Origin: JBQTGK01 sp052400665
GTDB lineage: Bacteria > Bacteroidota > Bacteroidia > Bacteroidales > Marinifilaceae
Length of the DNA: 64,000 bases
Assembly (NCBI GenBank): GCA_052400665.1
Contig: JBQTGK010000001.1
Direction: 5' to 3' (one strand)
Shown here: positions 43,712 to 51,554 of the stretch, one piece after another
How positions within the stretch are numbered: the stretch's first letter is position 1
Layout of the letters: each line of letters starts with the position of its first letter
The notes under the pieces: generated by a model
Seen by the model: the letters and a program-made list of their open reading frames with translations, nothing else
Told to the model about the DNA's origin: nothing
Databases searched by the model: none
Translations under genes and position numbers: made by a program

Positions 43712-43769
43712 TGTCTTTTTGTCAGCAATTATGTCATGAATTAAAATTATTTTTCTGCTTTCGGTGTCA
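43712..43769 (+). promoter_or_regulatory. Repeated TGTC(A) motif upstream of dnaK
   Basis: TGTC occurs at 43712, 43720, 43732 and 43765, the last three as TGTCA. They lie 120-175 bases before the dnaK ATG. I saw no exact TAnnTTTG box in this region, and no CIRCE element. The motif may be a heat-shock control site, but this is a guess from spacing. Confidence 0.2.
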
Positions 43770-43885
43770 GATTTGCATTAAGAACCGTAAATTTTCGAAT
43801 GGCACAGGCTTTGATTACTACCTGACGAATCTGAAAATGATTTGTAAAATTATTGAAAAAATAAGAACATTAAATAAATACTAAA

Positions 43886-45796
43886 ATGGGTAAAATTATT
43901 GGAATCGACTTAGGAACTACCAACTCTTGTGTATCTGTAATGGAAGGTAACGAGCCTGTAGTAATTCCTAACAGTGAAGGAAAAAGAACAACTCCATCTA
44001 TTGTGGCGTTTGTTGAAGGTGGTGAAAGAAAAGTTGGAGATCCTGCAAAACGTCAGGCAATCACAAATCCAACTAAAACTATTTTCTCTATTAAGAGATT
44101 TATGGGTGAGAGTCACGATAAAGTTTCCACAGAAATCGGACGTGTTCCTTACAAAGTAATTAAAGGTGATAACAACACTCCTCGTGTTGAAATCGACGAC
44201 AGAAAATATTCTCCACAAGAAATTTCAGCTATGACACTTCAGAAAATGAAGAAAACTGCTGAAGATTATTTGGGACAAGAAGTAACTGAGGCAGTAATTA
44301 CTGTTCCTGCTTACTTTAACGATGCACAGCGTCAGGCAACTAAAGAAGCTGGAGAAATCGCTGGTTTAGCTGTTAAGCGTATCATCAACGAACCGACTGC
44401 TGCATCATTGGCTTATGGTCTTGATAAAAAAGATAAGGACATGCAAATTGCAGTGTTCGACCTTGGTGGTGGTACTTTCGATATCTCAGTATTAGAATTG
44501 GGTGACGGTGTATTCGAAGTAAAATCTACTAATGGTGATACTCACCTTGGTGGTGATGATTTTGATCAGGTAATTATCGATTGGTTAGCTGACGAATTTA
44601 ACAAAGATGAAGGAATTGACTTGCGTCAGGATCCTATGGCTCTTCAGCGTTTGAAAGAAGCTGCTGAAAAAGCAAAAGTTGAGCTTTCCAGTTCTACTAG
44701 CACTGAAATCAACTTGCCATATATTATGCCAGTAAATGGTATTCCAAAACACCTTGTTAAGTCTCTTTCCCGTGCACAATTCGAGCAATTAGCTGATAGA
44801 TTAATTCAAGCGGTAATCGAGCCATGTAAACTTGCGTTAAAAGATGCTGGTATTTCTACTTCTGATATTGACGAAGTCATCTTAGTAGGAGGATCTACTC
44901 GTATTCCTGCTATTCAAAATAAAGTACAGGAATTTTTCGGTAAAGCTCCATCGAAAGGTGTTAACCCTGATGAAGTAGTAGCTGTTGGTGCCGCAATCCA
45001 AGGTGGTGTACTAACCGGAGAAGTAAAAGACGTTCTTCTTTTAGATGTTACTCCTCTTTCTTTAGGTATTGAAACCATGGGTGGTGTAATGACTAAATTA
45101 ATTGAGTCAAATACTACTATTCCAACTAAGAAAACTGAAACATTTACAACTGCTGCCGATAATCAGCCATCTGTAGAAATTCATATCCTACAAGGTGAAA
45201 GACCAATGGCTCAGGGAAACAAAACGATTGGTCGTTTCCACTTAGATAGCATTCCACCAGCACCACGTGGTATTCCACAAATCGAGGTGACTTTTGATAT
45301 CGATGCAAATGGTATTTTGAACGTATCTGCAAAAGATAAAGGAACTGGTAAAGAGCAAAACATTCGTATCGAAGCATCTTCAGGATTATCTGATGCTGAA
45401 ATCGAAAGAATGCGCGAAGAAGCTAAGGCTAACGAAGATGCTGATAACGCTGCCAAAGAAAAAATCGATACTTTAAACAAGGCTGACGGTATGATTTTCC
45501 AGACTGAAAAGCAACTGAAAGAGATCGGTGATAAATTACCAGCTGACAAAAAGCAGCCTATCGAAGATGCTTTAAACAAATTGAAAGAAGCTCACAAAGC
45601 TCAAGATGTTGATGCATGTAATAAAGCTATTGAAGAATTAAACACTGTATTCCAGGCAGCTTCTCAAGATATGTATAATGCACAGGCACAAGACCCTCAA
45701 GCAGGTCAGCCAGGTCCTGATGCAGGAGCTCAGGCAGGCGGTCAGGCTAAGTCTGATGATGAAGTAACTGATGTTGACTTTGAGGAAGTCAAGTAA
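43886..45796 (+). CDS. dnaK: Chaperone DnaK (Hsp70)
   Basis: A 636-residue ATP-dependent chaperone. The nucleotide-binding domain (about residues 1-385) begins GKIIGIDLGTTNSCVSVMEG and has VFDLGGGTFDISVLELG and VILVGGSTRIPAIQ. The substrate-binding part (about 390-600) starts with LLLDVTPLSLGIETMGGVMTKLI, followed by the helical lid and an acidic tail ending DDEVTDVDFEEVK. No grpE or dnaJ gene lies beside it in this window. A strong terminator follows 20 bases after the stop. Confidence 0.99.
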   Translation: MGKIIGIDLGTTNSCVSVMEGNEPVVIPNSEGKRTTPSIVAFVEGGERKVGDPAKRQAITNPTKTIFSIKRFMGESHDKVSTEIGRVPYKVIKGDNNTPRVEIDDRKYSPQEISAMTLQKMKKTAEDYLGQEVTEAVITVPAYFNDAQRQATKEAGEIAGLAVKRIINEPTAASLAYGLDKKDKDMQIAVFDLGGGTFDISVLELGDGVFEVKSTNGDTHLGGDDFDQVIIDWLADEFNKDEGIDLRQDPMALQRLKEAAEKAKVELSSSTSTEINLPYIMPVNGIPKHLVKSLSRAQFEQLADRLIQAVIEPCKLALKDAGISTSDIDEVILVGGSTRIPAIQNKVQEFFGKAPSKGVNPDEVVAVGAAIQGGVLTGEVKDVLLLDVTPLSLGIETMGGVMTKLIESNTTIPTKKTETFTTAADNQPSVEIHILQGERPMAQGNKTIGRFHLDSIPPAPRGIPQIEVTFDIDANGILNVSAKDKGTGKEQNIRIEASSGLSDAEIERMREEAKANEDADNAAKEKIDTLNKADGMIFQTEKQLKEIGDKLPADKKQPIEDALNKLKEAHKAQDVDACNKAIEELNTVFQAASQDMYNAQAQDPQAGQPGPDAGAQAGGQAKSDDEVTDVDFEEVK

Positions 45797-45816
45797 TCTG
45801 ACTTCAAATATATAGA

Positions 45817-45849
45817 AAATGGCGATCGAAATTCGGTCGCCATTTTTTT
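45817..45849 (+). terminator. Terminator of dnaK
   Basis: AAATGGCGA and TCGCCATTT form a nine-base-pair stem with an internal loop, followed by eight T. Confidence 0.92.
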
Positions 45850-45861
45850 TATATACTTTAG

Positions 45862-45981
45862 GGAAACGAAATTAAACAAATCTTGAATGGTAGTGTTGAA
45901 CACGGTTTGCAAACATCAAAAATTGAAGAAAAGAATAATTTTTTTGATATTGAGATTGTACAAGCAACTCTAAACAATTAA
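45862..45981 (+). pseudogene. Short C-terminal gene remnant behind dnaK
   Basis: A 39-codon open stretch without a start codon reads GNEIKQILNGSVEHGLQTSK and continues to QATLNN before a stop. Its composition is protein-like, and a terminator hairpin follows 16 bases later, as behind a real gene. The rest of the gene would lie where the dnaK terminator now stands, so it looks like the end of a lost gene. The family is not recognised; the next debris is AbiEi-like, so it may come from the same lost module (inference). Confidence 0.35.
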
Positions 45982-45996
45982 TACAGTCTGCAAAAG

Positions 45997-46038
45997 AAAT
46001 GTCCAGTTTTTAATAATAAACTAGACATTTTATTTTTT
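45997..46038 (+). terminator. Hairpin after the 45862 remnant
   Basis: AAATGTCCAGTTT and AAACTAGACATTT pair with one mismatch around an eight-base loop, followed by a T-rich run. Confidence 0.6.
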
Positions 46039-46052
46039 TAAGTAAAACAAAC

Positions 46053-46322
46053 GTGAAAACATCTGAATACATAAGGATTAAGATCGATAAGTTCCTTAAG
46101 AGATATGTTTTCACCTACAATTATTTAATCACAGGGGTGAATAAAAAAAAAGCAATCCTAAAAAGCTTAAACAGAATGGCTGCTTCAGGTAAAATAATAA
46201 AACAAGCAAAAGGTAAATTTTACAAACCGGAAACAAGTGTATTCGGTACTCTTGCTCCAGATCAGTACCAAATTGCAAAAGATCTACTAGAAAAAAATGA
46301 TAAACTAATTGGCATTTTATTC
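46053..46322 (+). pseudogene. Truncated DUF6088/AbiEi-like antitoxin gene
   Basis: The first 90 or so codons (GTG start) read TSEYIRIKIDKFLKRYVFTY, then VNKKKAILKSLNRMAASGKI and QAKGKFYKPETSVFGTLAPD. This is the N-terminal winged-helix of the DUF6088/AbiEi antitoxin-like family, whose members are about 200 residues long. After NDKLIG (near 46318) the frame runs into the antisense of the 46327 gene and ends at 46388 with unrelated hydrophobic residues. The C-terminal half is therefore missing and the gene is probably dead. No AbiEii-type nucleotidyltransferase partner is present. Confidence 0.6.
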
Positions 46323-46326
46323 TTCT

Positions 46327-47097
46327 TTATCGAAAGTCTTTTAATGCTTCTTGTACAATTTTCAGATCACTTTCTTCTTTGCGAATAATCTTATTTCTAT
46401 CATCGTATTCAAAATCAGAATAAGAAATAACAACCAATGAAATTTCATTCTCTGGAAGAACTTTGGCTCTTCTCTCATCATAAATTCTTCGTTGTTCTTC
46501 TCTCGACAAGGTCTTTGTGCTTTCCTCATCCTCATCTTCCTCTTCTTGTATTTTTGAAATGGCAAGAGGTCGGTAATTCTGTATTTCTTTGTACTCTACC
46601 ACTAATTGCAATTCTTCGTAGTAAGCATCTACAGGAAGTAAAGTCTGAGTTTTTCCATTCTTATGAAGATCACCCAATAAAAAATCAAACCTTTTTTGTC
46701 GATTTGCTTTCAATCCTAAAACTTTATCACATAAAGAAATCACATAGGTTTCATCGCTATTTAAACGAATGGCGATTGGATCGTTCTCAGGCTTCTTTTT
46801 TTCTTGTTTGTAGGGTGTCTCAGGAGCTGATGCGGTAGCTGGAACAAAGTACCAATATGTATGTTCTCCATGTCTTTCAGCATAAAGAGTAGGAATTAAA
46901 TTCAACTCATTACTTGCATCTAGTTCTCTTAAAACCAGTCGAATTGGCAACCCTTTTTTTATGTCTTTTGTAAATATTCCTGCCTTAATAAAAGCTGGCA
47001 TCAACGCTTTTACGGGTGCTATTTCAAGTGAAGAATTCTCTTTAAAATATTCCTCAACAACTTTGTTTATCTTTTCTATTTTGGAAAGATCTTTCAT
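46327..47097 (-). CDS. Conserved hypothetical protein, possible PD-(D/E)xK nuclease fold
   Basis: A 256-residue protein. The N-terminal 85 residues look like a small helical, DNA-binding-like domain ending in ERHGEHTYWYF. The C-terminal part contains RFDFLLGD (136-143) and, 15 residues on, PVDAYYEELQLVVEYKE with Asp157, Glu168 and Lys170, which fit the D-x(n)-ExK core of the PD-(D/E)xK nuclease fold. Then come an acidic stretch (EEEDEDEES) and RRIYDERRAKVLPENEISLVVISYSDF. Similar conserved proteins occur in Bacteroidota without a known role. It may be a repair or restriction-type nuclease; this is inference from motif order only. Confidence 0.7.
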   Translation of the reverse strand: MKDLSKIEKINKVVEEYFKENSSLEIAPVKALMPAFIKAGIFTKDIKKGLPIRLVLRELDASNELNLIPTLYAERHGEHTYWYFVPATASAPETPYKQEKKKPENDPIAIRLNSDETYVISLCDKVLGLKANRQKRFDFLLGDLHKNGKTQTLLPVDAYYEELQLVVEYKEIQNYRPLAISKIQEEEDEDEESTKTLSREEQRRIYDERRAKVLPENEISLVVISYSDFEYDDRNKIIRKEESDLKIVQEALKDFR

Positions 47098-47245
47098 AAA
47101 TTTTATATTTTTGCCATATGTAACTTACCATATAATCATCTCTCAGTGTGTAGAAAGCTTTATACATGGACGTTTCATATTCATGTGACTTAATTGTGTA
47201 TCTAGTATTTGTGCATATCCTTAAAAAGACATCCACATTATCCAT
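47054..47245 (-). CDS. Possible small upstream ORF overlapping the 47097 start
   Basis: A 63-codon ATG-started frame lies upstream of, and overlaps by 44 bases, the 46327 gene in another frame. It starts about 35 bases after a TATCTTTG promoter box, which is a plausible distance. The sequence (YETSMYKAFYTLRDDYMVSY) has no recognised family. It may be a real leader peptide gene, or chance. Confidence 0.2.
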   Translation of the reverse strand: MDNVDVFLRICTNTRYTIKSHEYETSMYKAFYTLRDDYMVSYIWQKYKIYERSFQNRKDKQSC

Positions 47246-47279
47246 GAACCATAACTTTAGCAGGTATTGAATGGAACTG

Positions 47280-47287
47280 CAAAGATA
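47280..47287 (-). promoter_or_regulatory. Candidate -7 box (TATCTTTG) for the nuclease-like gene
   Basis: A TAnnTTTG match on the minus strand. It would give a leader of about 175 bases to the ATG at 47097, which contains the possible small ORF at 47245. Confidence 0.4.
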
Positions 47288-47397
47288 GATTTTAATTCAC
47301 TGATAAAGGCTATCCACTTTTCCTATTGTTAGAATTGTTTTGTTGATAAAGTTTCTTATTTCATCACTGACACCTATCAAAAACACCATTTACTCAT

Positions 47398-47462
47398 TTT
47401 ACAGATGCCCAAATTGCACATCTTTCTCCATTTTACAGACGTGTTAAATCGCGTCTCTACAG
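47398..47462. repeat. Two tandem imperfect copies of a GAGACGCGATTT-type palindrome
   Basis: Two adjacent segments of about 31 bases both begin TTTTACAGAYG and then have AAATYGC and a TCT end. The second, on the minus strand, reads TGTAGAGACGCGATTTAACA followed by CGTCTGTA, so its arms AGACG/CGTCT form a hairpin. It resembles the short GTAGAGACGCGATTTATCGCGTCTCTAC-like palindromes that I know to be scattered in many bacterial genomes. The first copy is more decayed. Confidence 0.5.
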
Positions 47463-47486
47463 ATTTACATGACGAACCAATTTACT

Positions 47487-47521
47487 AAAAAAAAGAGATG
47501 CTTCAAAAACAATGAAGCATC
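47487..47521 (-). terminator. Terminator of the mannan utilisation operon
   Basis: On the minus strand GATGCTTCA and TGAAGCATC form a nine-base-pair perfect stem with a seven-base loop, followed by eight T with a single C before them. It lies 60 bases past the stop of the last operon gene. Confidence 0.92.
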
Positions 47522-47581
47522 CCTTATCACTAAAACTAACTAATCATTTTCTATAGATCTTTACAGAATAAAAGAATATCA

Positions 47582-48859
47582 TTATAAATTGTATTTTCTT
47601 ATTATTCCCAAGGTAGAAGAATCGGTATCGTAAACTCCATACCAGCCCTGTAATTCGTGAGGAGGATCACCCAAGAAAGTATCCCCTTGCAACCAGAATT
47701 CTCCCGGACGTGGCGGTCTACCTTCTCCAGAATAGGACCAAAAGTTCAATCCTCTCACAACTCCTTTATTCTTAATGGATTCATCGACCTTACTAAATAT
47801 ATATTCGAAAAATTGATCCCGAGAAGTGGTCGTAGTATCCGGAGAAAAAGAAGATGCATCACGAGCAATTCCAAACTCCTCTAAAACCATTGGTTTTTTC
47901 AATTTTTTAGCGGCTTGCACATGAACATCCCAATAAGCATTTACCTTTTTCATTGCTTCTTGATAAATCGAATCGCTTTGTCCGGGCTTGTACCAGCCCC
48001 AATTTTGCGCCCAAATGTGCATAGTTATGTAGTCAATGTTTGGATCATCATTGTCAATCAGCACATTAACACCAGAATTTACACTGGCGGTATTTCCTTC
48101 GGTTCCCAAACAAACCAAATGATTTTCATCCAAGCTTTTGATGTAGGCAGAAGTTGCTCTTGTCCATTTTTGCAATTGTTTTGGCACATCGTAACCGCGT
48201 GGTTCGTTCGCCAATTGCCAAGCCATAATAACCGCATCCTCCTTATAAGCTTTTCCGTTCACCGAATTGATTCTTCCTATGGTGGTTTTAATGTGATTCT
48301 TCATCATCTGTTGAGCCAAATCGTTGCTATAAAACTGTTTGGAGTAATCGGTAAACTCTTGCCACGAAGTAGGCAGTTCCTGAGGATAAGGAACATCGCC
48401 CATACCTGCCCATCGTAAATACTGAGGAAATCCCCCACTCCAGGTCCAGAAATTTCCAAGCACCATAATCGCTTTCATCTCTCTTTTTCCCATTTCGGCA
48501 AGTAGGAAATCCAATCCCTGCCAAATATCTTCATTGTACACTCCTGGTGCAATTTGCAAAGCCGGATGAATGCAATAGCGCATTGCCGAATCGGCTTCGC
48601 TGGCTGCCAATATGCGTAAATTGGTTATTCCCAATGTTTGCATCTGATCCAATTCCCGAATTAATCGTTCCCGATCTCCCGATTTGGGTGCTCCCAGATT
48701 CATGCCCTGCCAATAATTAGCTCCTTTATAATTGTAATCTTTTCCGTTTATCGTAAAAGCCATGTCTTCAACCTTCACAAAATTCGTTTCTTTTTCTTGC
48801 TGACAAGATGAAAATATCATACTCGCAAAAAGAATTAGTAATCCTAAAAGTTTATTCAT
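47582..48859 (-). CDS. GH5-family endo-beta-mannanase lipoprotein
   Basis: A 425-residue lipoprotein (lipobox FSSC, Cys19) with a single GH5 (alpha/beta)8 domain that resembles subfamily GH5_7, endo-1,4-beta-mannanases. The acid/base glutamate is Glu219 in WQLANEP, and the nucleophile is Glu328 in VLEEFG. The HIWAQNWGWY strand and WSYSGEGRPP near the end fit a mannan-binding cleft. It probably sits in the outer or periplasmic face and cuts manno-oligosaccharides. It is the last gene of the operon, 56 bases after the GH2 gene. Confidence 0.9.
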   Translation of the reverse strand: MNKLLGLLILFASMIFSSCQQEKETNFVKVEDMAFTINGKDYNYKGANYWQGMNLGAPKSGDRERLIRELDQMQTLGITNLRILAASEADSAMRYCIHPALQIAPGVYNEDIWQGLDFLLAEMGKREMKAIMVLGNFWTWSGGFPQYLRWAGMGDVPYPQELPTSWQEFTDYSKQFYSNDLAQQMMKNHIKTTIGRINSVNGKAYKEDAVIMAWQLANEPRGYDVPKQLQKWTRATSAYIKSLDENHLVCLGTEGNTASVNSGVNVLIDNDDPNIDYITMHIWAQNWGWYKPGQSDSIYQEAMKKVNAYWDVHVQAAKKLKKPMVLEEFGIARDASSFSPDTTTTSRDQFFEYIFSKVDESIKNKGVVRGLNFWSYSGEGRPPRPGEFWLQGDTFLGDPPHELQGWYGVYDTDSSTLGIIRKYNL

Positions 48860-48915
48860 TGTTCAACTATTAAAAGCGACGATAAAAATAAATTCTCATC
48901 CTCGCTATGGATTTT

Positions 48916-51516
48916 TTATTCTGTAATTTGTTGCAAATGCATTAATTGTAAGTCGCTCTGCTTTGGAATATCTGATCCTGACAATTCAAGAGTTCGTCTC
49001 TCTCCCGGTAACAAATCAAAATAGTTATCGGAACATCTTAAATCTGAATCTTTAAAATTCAAATACAGATCGCGCACCAATTTATCGGTAGAGACTTCTG
49101 CAAAGTACTTACCTTCTTTTTCACTAATCTGCACCTGAATATTTACTTCGGGCAAGAGTAGCTCTTTTGGCTTGGCAAAATAGTAGTTGTTGTCTGCTAG
49201 CAAGTCATCTCCTGCTTTCAACTCCATTTGCAAAACAACAGCATTTTTATCGTAATCTCCGAGAAGCGTTTCAATACTCGAATCGTACAAAACACGACTT
49301 GTATTGGCTACTAAATCGACAGCTATTTCTTTTGTAAACAACTGCTTACCATCAAAATCAATCAAGCGAAGACTTAAACTTGCATTTTTACTTTCCAGCA
49401 AATCGGAAACTCCATATATTTTTAATTGCCCTTCGCTTGCAAAAGCAGACAATAAAACTGGTTGATAGGCTTTACGAACTATATAATGCATGGCTTTCCA
49501 TTTGTGATAATAATCGGTACTACTCCAACTTGCTACTGGCCAGCAATCGTTTATTTGCCAATAAAGAGTTCCCATACAATAAGGCATTGCTCTTCGATGT
49601 GCCTCAATGGCGGCTTTTATTCCTCTTGCTTGCAACACATGACTCATGTATAAAAATTGCTCAAAATCGGCAGGTACTTTGTAATCCCAGCTCATGTATT
49701 CTTTAATGCGAAGATTCCCAATACCACTGCGCTGATGCGATGCCATTACTTCCGATTCGATGTTGTAATCTTCCGGCAACGTATACTTCTTTACCGTTTC
49801 GAAATCGGGAAAGGATTGAAAACCATATTCACTCATAAAACGAGCTTTGTATTGATCGAAAGCTTCGAAAGGATGCAATCCGTGCCAAACACCCCAATAG
49901 TGCATATCGCCACTTGCGGTTTCGTATCCCGCATGTTTTTCCACTTCAAAACCTGCTTGTGGCGACGATGGCCAATAAGCATCCCCATCGGTATATTTAC
50001 TCACCGCATCGGGTAAAATTCCATGAAAAATATCCATATAGGCTTTCTGAATTTCTTCTCTCTGTTCTTCGGTATACAGCTCTTTCCAACCCCAACCATC
50101 TTTCGAAAAATAGCTCCAAGCGGTATTCATTTCGTTATTTCCACACCATAATGCAATAGAAGGATGATTGCGCAAACGAATCACATTATCTTTGGCCTCC
50201 TCTTTTATGGAGTTCAACATTTTTTCGTTTCCGGGATACATGGAACAAGCAAACATAAAATCCTGCCAAACCAGAATACCGTTTTTATCACATAAATCAT
50301 AAAAAATATCATTCTCGTAAATACCACCGCCCCACACTCGAAGCATGTTCATATTGGCATCTTTTGCGTCGGCAATTACTTTTTCGTAATCCGCTTGGCT
50401 TACTCGTGGTAAAAAATTATCATTTGGAATGTAATTGGCTCCTTTGGCAAATACAGCCACACCATTCAATTCAAAATAAAACGATTCTCCGGCCTCGTCT
50501 TTTTCGCGAATCAATTTTAAGCTTCGCAATCCAGTTGACAACTCATAATTGGCAACAATTTCCTTGTCTTTTATCACCTTAGCTTCAAACTGATACAAGT
50601 TTGGTGCTCCCAAACCGTTCGACCACCACAATTTTGGATTTGTAATCGTAAAAGGAATCGAAATTAGATTACTTCCTTTTTCAACATCTACCTGCTTACT
50701 CAACATTAGCTTTCCGGTTGATTTATCGGTCAATAGCACCTTTCCCGAAAAGGCCTCATTTGCTTCCAAATTAAAATCAGCCAACAATTGCGCTTCCTCT
50801 TTCTTTACAGATTTTTGTTGAATAAAAACATCTTTAATGCGAAGCGCATCCCAAATTTCCAGATTGATTGGTCGCCAAACACCCGAAGTTACAAATCGTG
50901 GCCCCCAGTCCCAACCATAATGATAACCGGCCTTACGGGTAAACACAGATACTTTTTGATCGCCTAACTCTCCATTTTCCGATTGATCGTTTACCGCTGG
51001 ATAAGTATATGGCGATGCTTTGAACAATTCCAATCCTTTGTTAATGGGTGAATGAAAGTAGATACGAAGCTCATTCTCTCCCGCTTTTGCTATGTTTTTA
51101 ACATCAATTTCCCACTCGCGAAACATGTTATCGGCTTGCAAAACCAAGCTATCGTTCACGTAAACATCGGCATAAGTATCCAAACCTGCACAATGTAGAA
51201 TGATATTTTGCTTTGCCACTTCCTTTTCGGATAAATGAAATAGAGTAGCGTATTCCCAATCTTCCTTATCAATCCACTGCTGACTCTTTTCATTGATGCG
51301 ATAAAATGGATCTTCTATTTGCTTGTTGGCCAATAAATCGGTGTGAATCGTTCCTGGCACCGTTGCTGTTCCCGAAATAGATCCATTCACCTGTCGGTAA
51401 GTCCAGTTTGCATTCAATTCCCTCGTTTCCATATTTTGGATTTCTTTAGGTTGACATGAGGATAGAAAAGTTGTGGCAACTATCCAAAAAGTTAAATAAT
51501 ACAGGTAGTTTTTCAT
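48916..51516 (-). CDS. GH2-family beta-mannosidase lipoprotein
   Basis: An 866-residue lipoprotein (lipobox LSSC, Cys21) of glycoside hydrolase family 2, mannosidase branch. Sugar-binding jelly-roll and immunoglobulin-like domains (about residues 30-330) precede the catalytic barrel (about 335-690). Glu462 in CGNNEMN is the acid/base residue, and Glu563 in FMSEYGFQSFP the nucleophile. The signature WDWGPRFVTSGVWRP of beta-mannosidases lies at about residues 202-216. It removes terminal mannose from oligosaccharides, probably in the periplasm. Confidence 0.94.
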   Translation of the reverse strand: MKNYLYYLTFWIVATTFLSSCQPKEIQNMETRELNANWTYRQVNGSISGTATVPGTIHTDLLANKQIEDPFYRINEKSQQWIDKEDWEYATLFHLSEKEVAKQNIILHCAGLDTYADVYVNDSLVLQADNMFREWEIDVKNIAKAGENELRIYFHSPINKGLELFKASPYTYPAVNDQSENGELGDQKVSVFTRKAGYHYGWDWGPRFVTSGVWRPINLEIWDALRIKDVFIQQKSVKKEEAQLLADFNLEANEAFSGKVLLTDKSTGKLMLSKQVDVEKGSNLISIPFTITNPKLWWSNGLGAPNLYQFEAKVIKDKEIVANYELSTGLRSLKLIREKDEAGESFYFELNGVAVFAKGANYIPNDNFLPRVSQADYEKVIADAKDANMNMLRVWGGGIYENDIFYDLCDKNGILVWQDFMFACSMYPGNEKMLNSIKEEAKDNVIRLRNHPSIALWCGNNEMNTAWSYFSKDGWGWKELYTEEQREEIQKAYMDIFHGILPDAVSKYTDGDAYWPSSPQAGFEVEKHAGYETASGDMHYWGVWHGLHPFEAFDQYKARFMSEYGFQSFPDFETVKKYTLPEDYNIESEVMASHQRSGIGNLRIKEYMSWDYKVPADFEQFLYMSHVLQARGIKAAIEAHRRAMPYCMGTLYWQINDCWPVASWSSTDYYHKWKAMHYIVRKAYQPVLLSAFASEGQLKIYGVSDLLESKNASLSLRLIDFDGKQLFTKEIAVDLVANTSRVLYDSSIETLLGDYDKNAVVLQMELKAGDDLLADNNYYFAKPKELLLPEVNIQVQISEKEGKYFAEVSTDKLVRDLYLNFKDSDLRCSDNYFDLLPGERRTLELSGSDIPKQSDLQLMHLQQITE

Positions 51517-51554
51517 TCTAGTTCATTTAATTTCAGATACAAGTATCAAGAATT

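Larger units (their letters stand above)
43433..43885. other. 453-base divergent region between panB and dnaK
   Basis: It holds the panB promoter, a purine-rich repeat tract and the presumed dnaK promoter region with repeated TGTCA (separate entries). A 67-codon open frame across the purine tract is a product of the repeat and is not counted as a gene. Confidence 0.6.
47098..47581. other. 484-base region between the nuclease-like gene and the mannan operon
   Basis: It holds the promoter box and possible small ORF of the 46327 gene, two imperfect copies of a palindromic element, and the terminator of the mannan operon (separate entries). Nothing else was seen. Confidence 0.6.

Noticed and set aside
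45211..45579. A 122-codon frame antisense to dnaK
   Set aside because: Serine-rich shadow frame, a common artefact opposite dnaK.
46437..46838. A 133-codon plus-strand frame opposite the nuclease-like gene
   Set aside because: Shadow of a better-supported gene; no start signal or family match.
47915..48418. A 167-codon plus-strand frame opposite the GH5 mannanase
   Set aside because: Antisense to a gene with intact catalytic residues; no recognisable motif or promoter.
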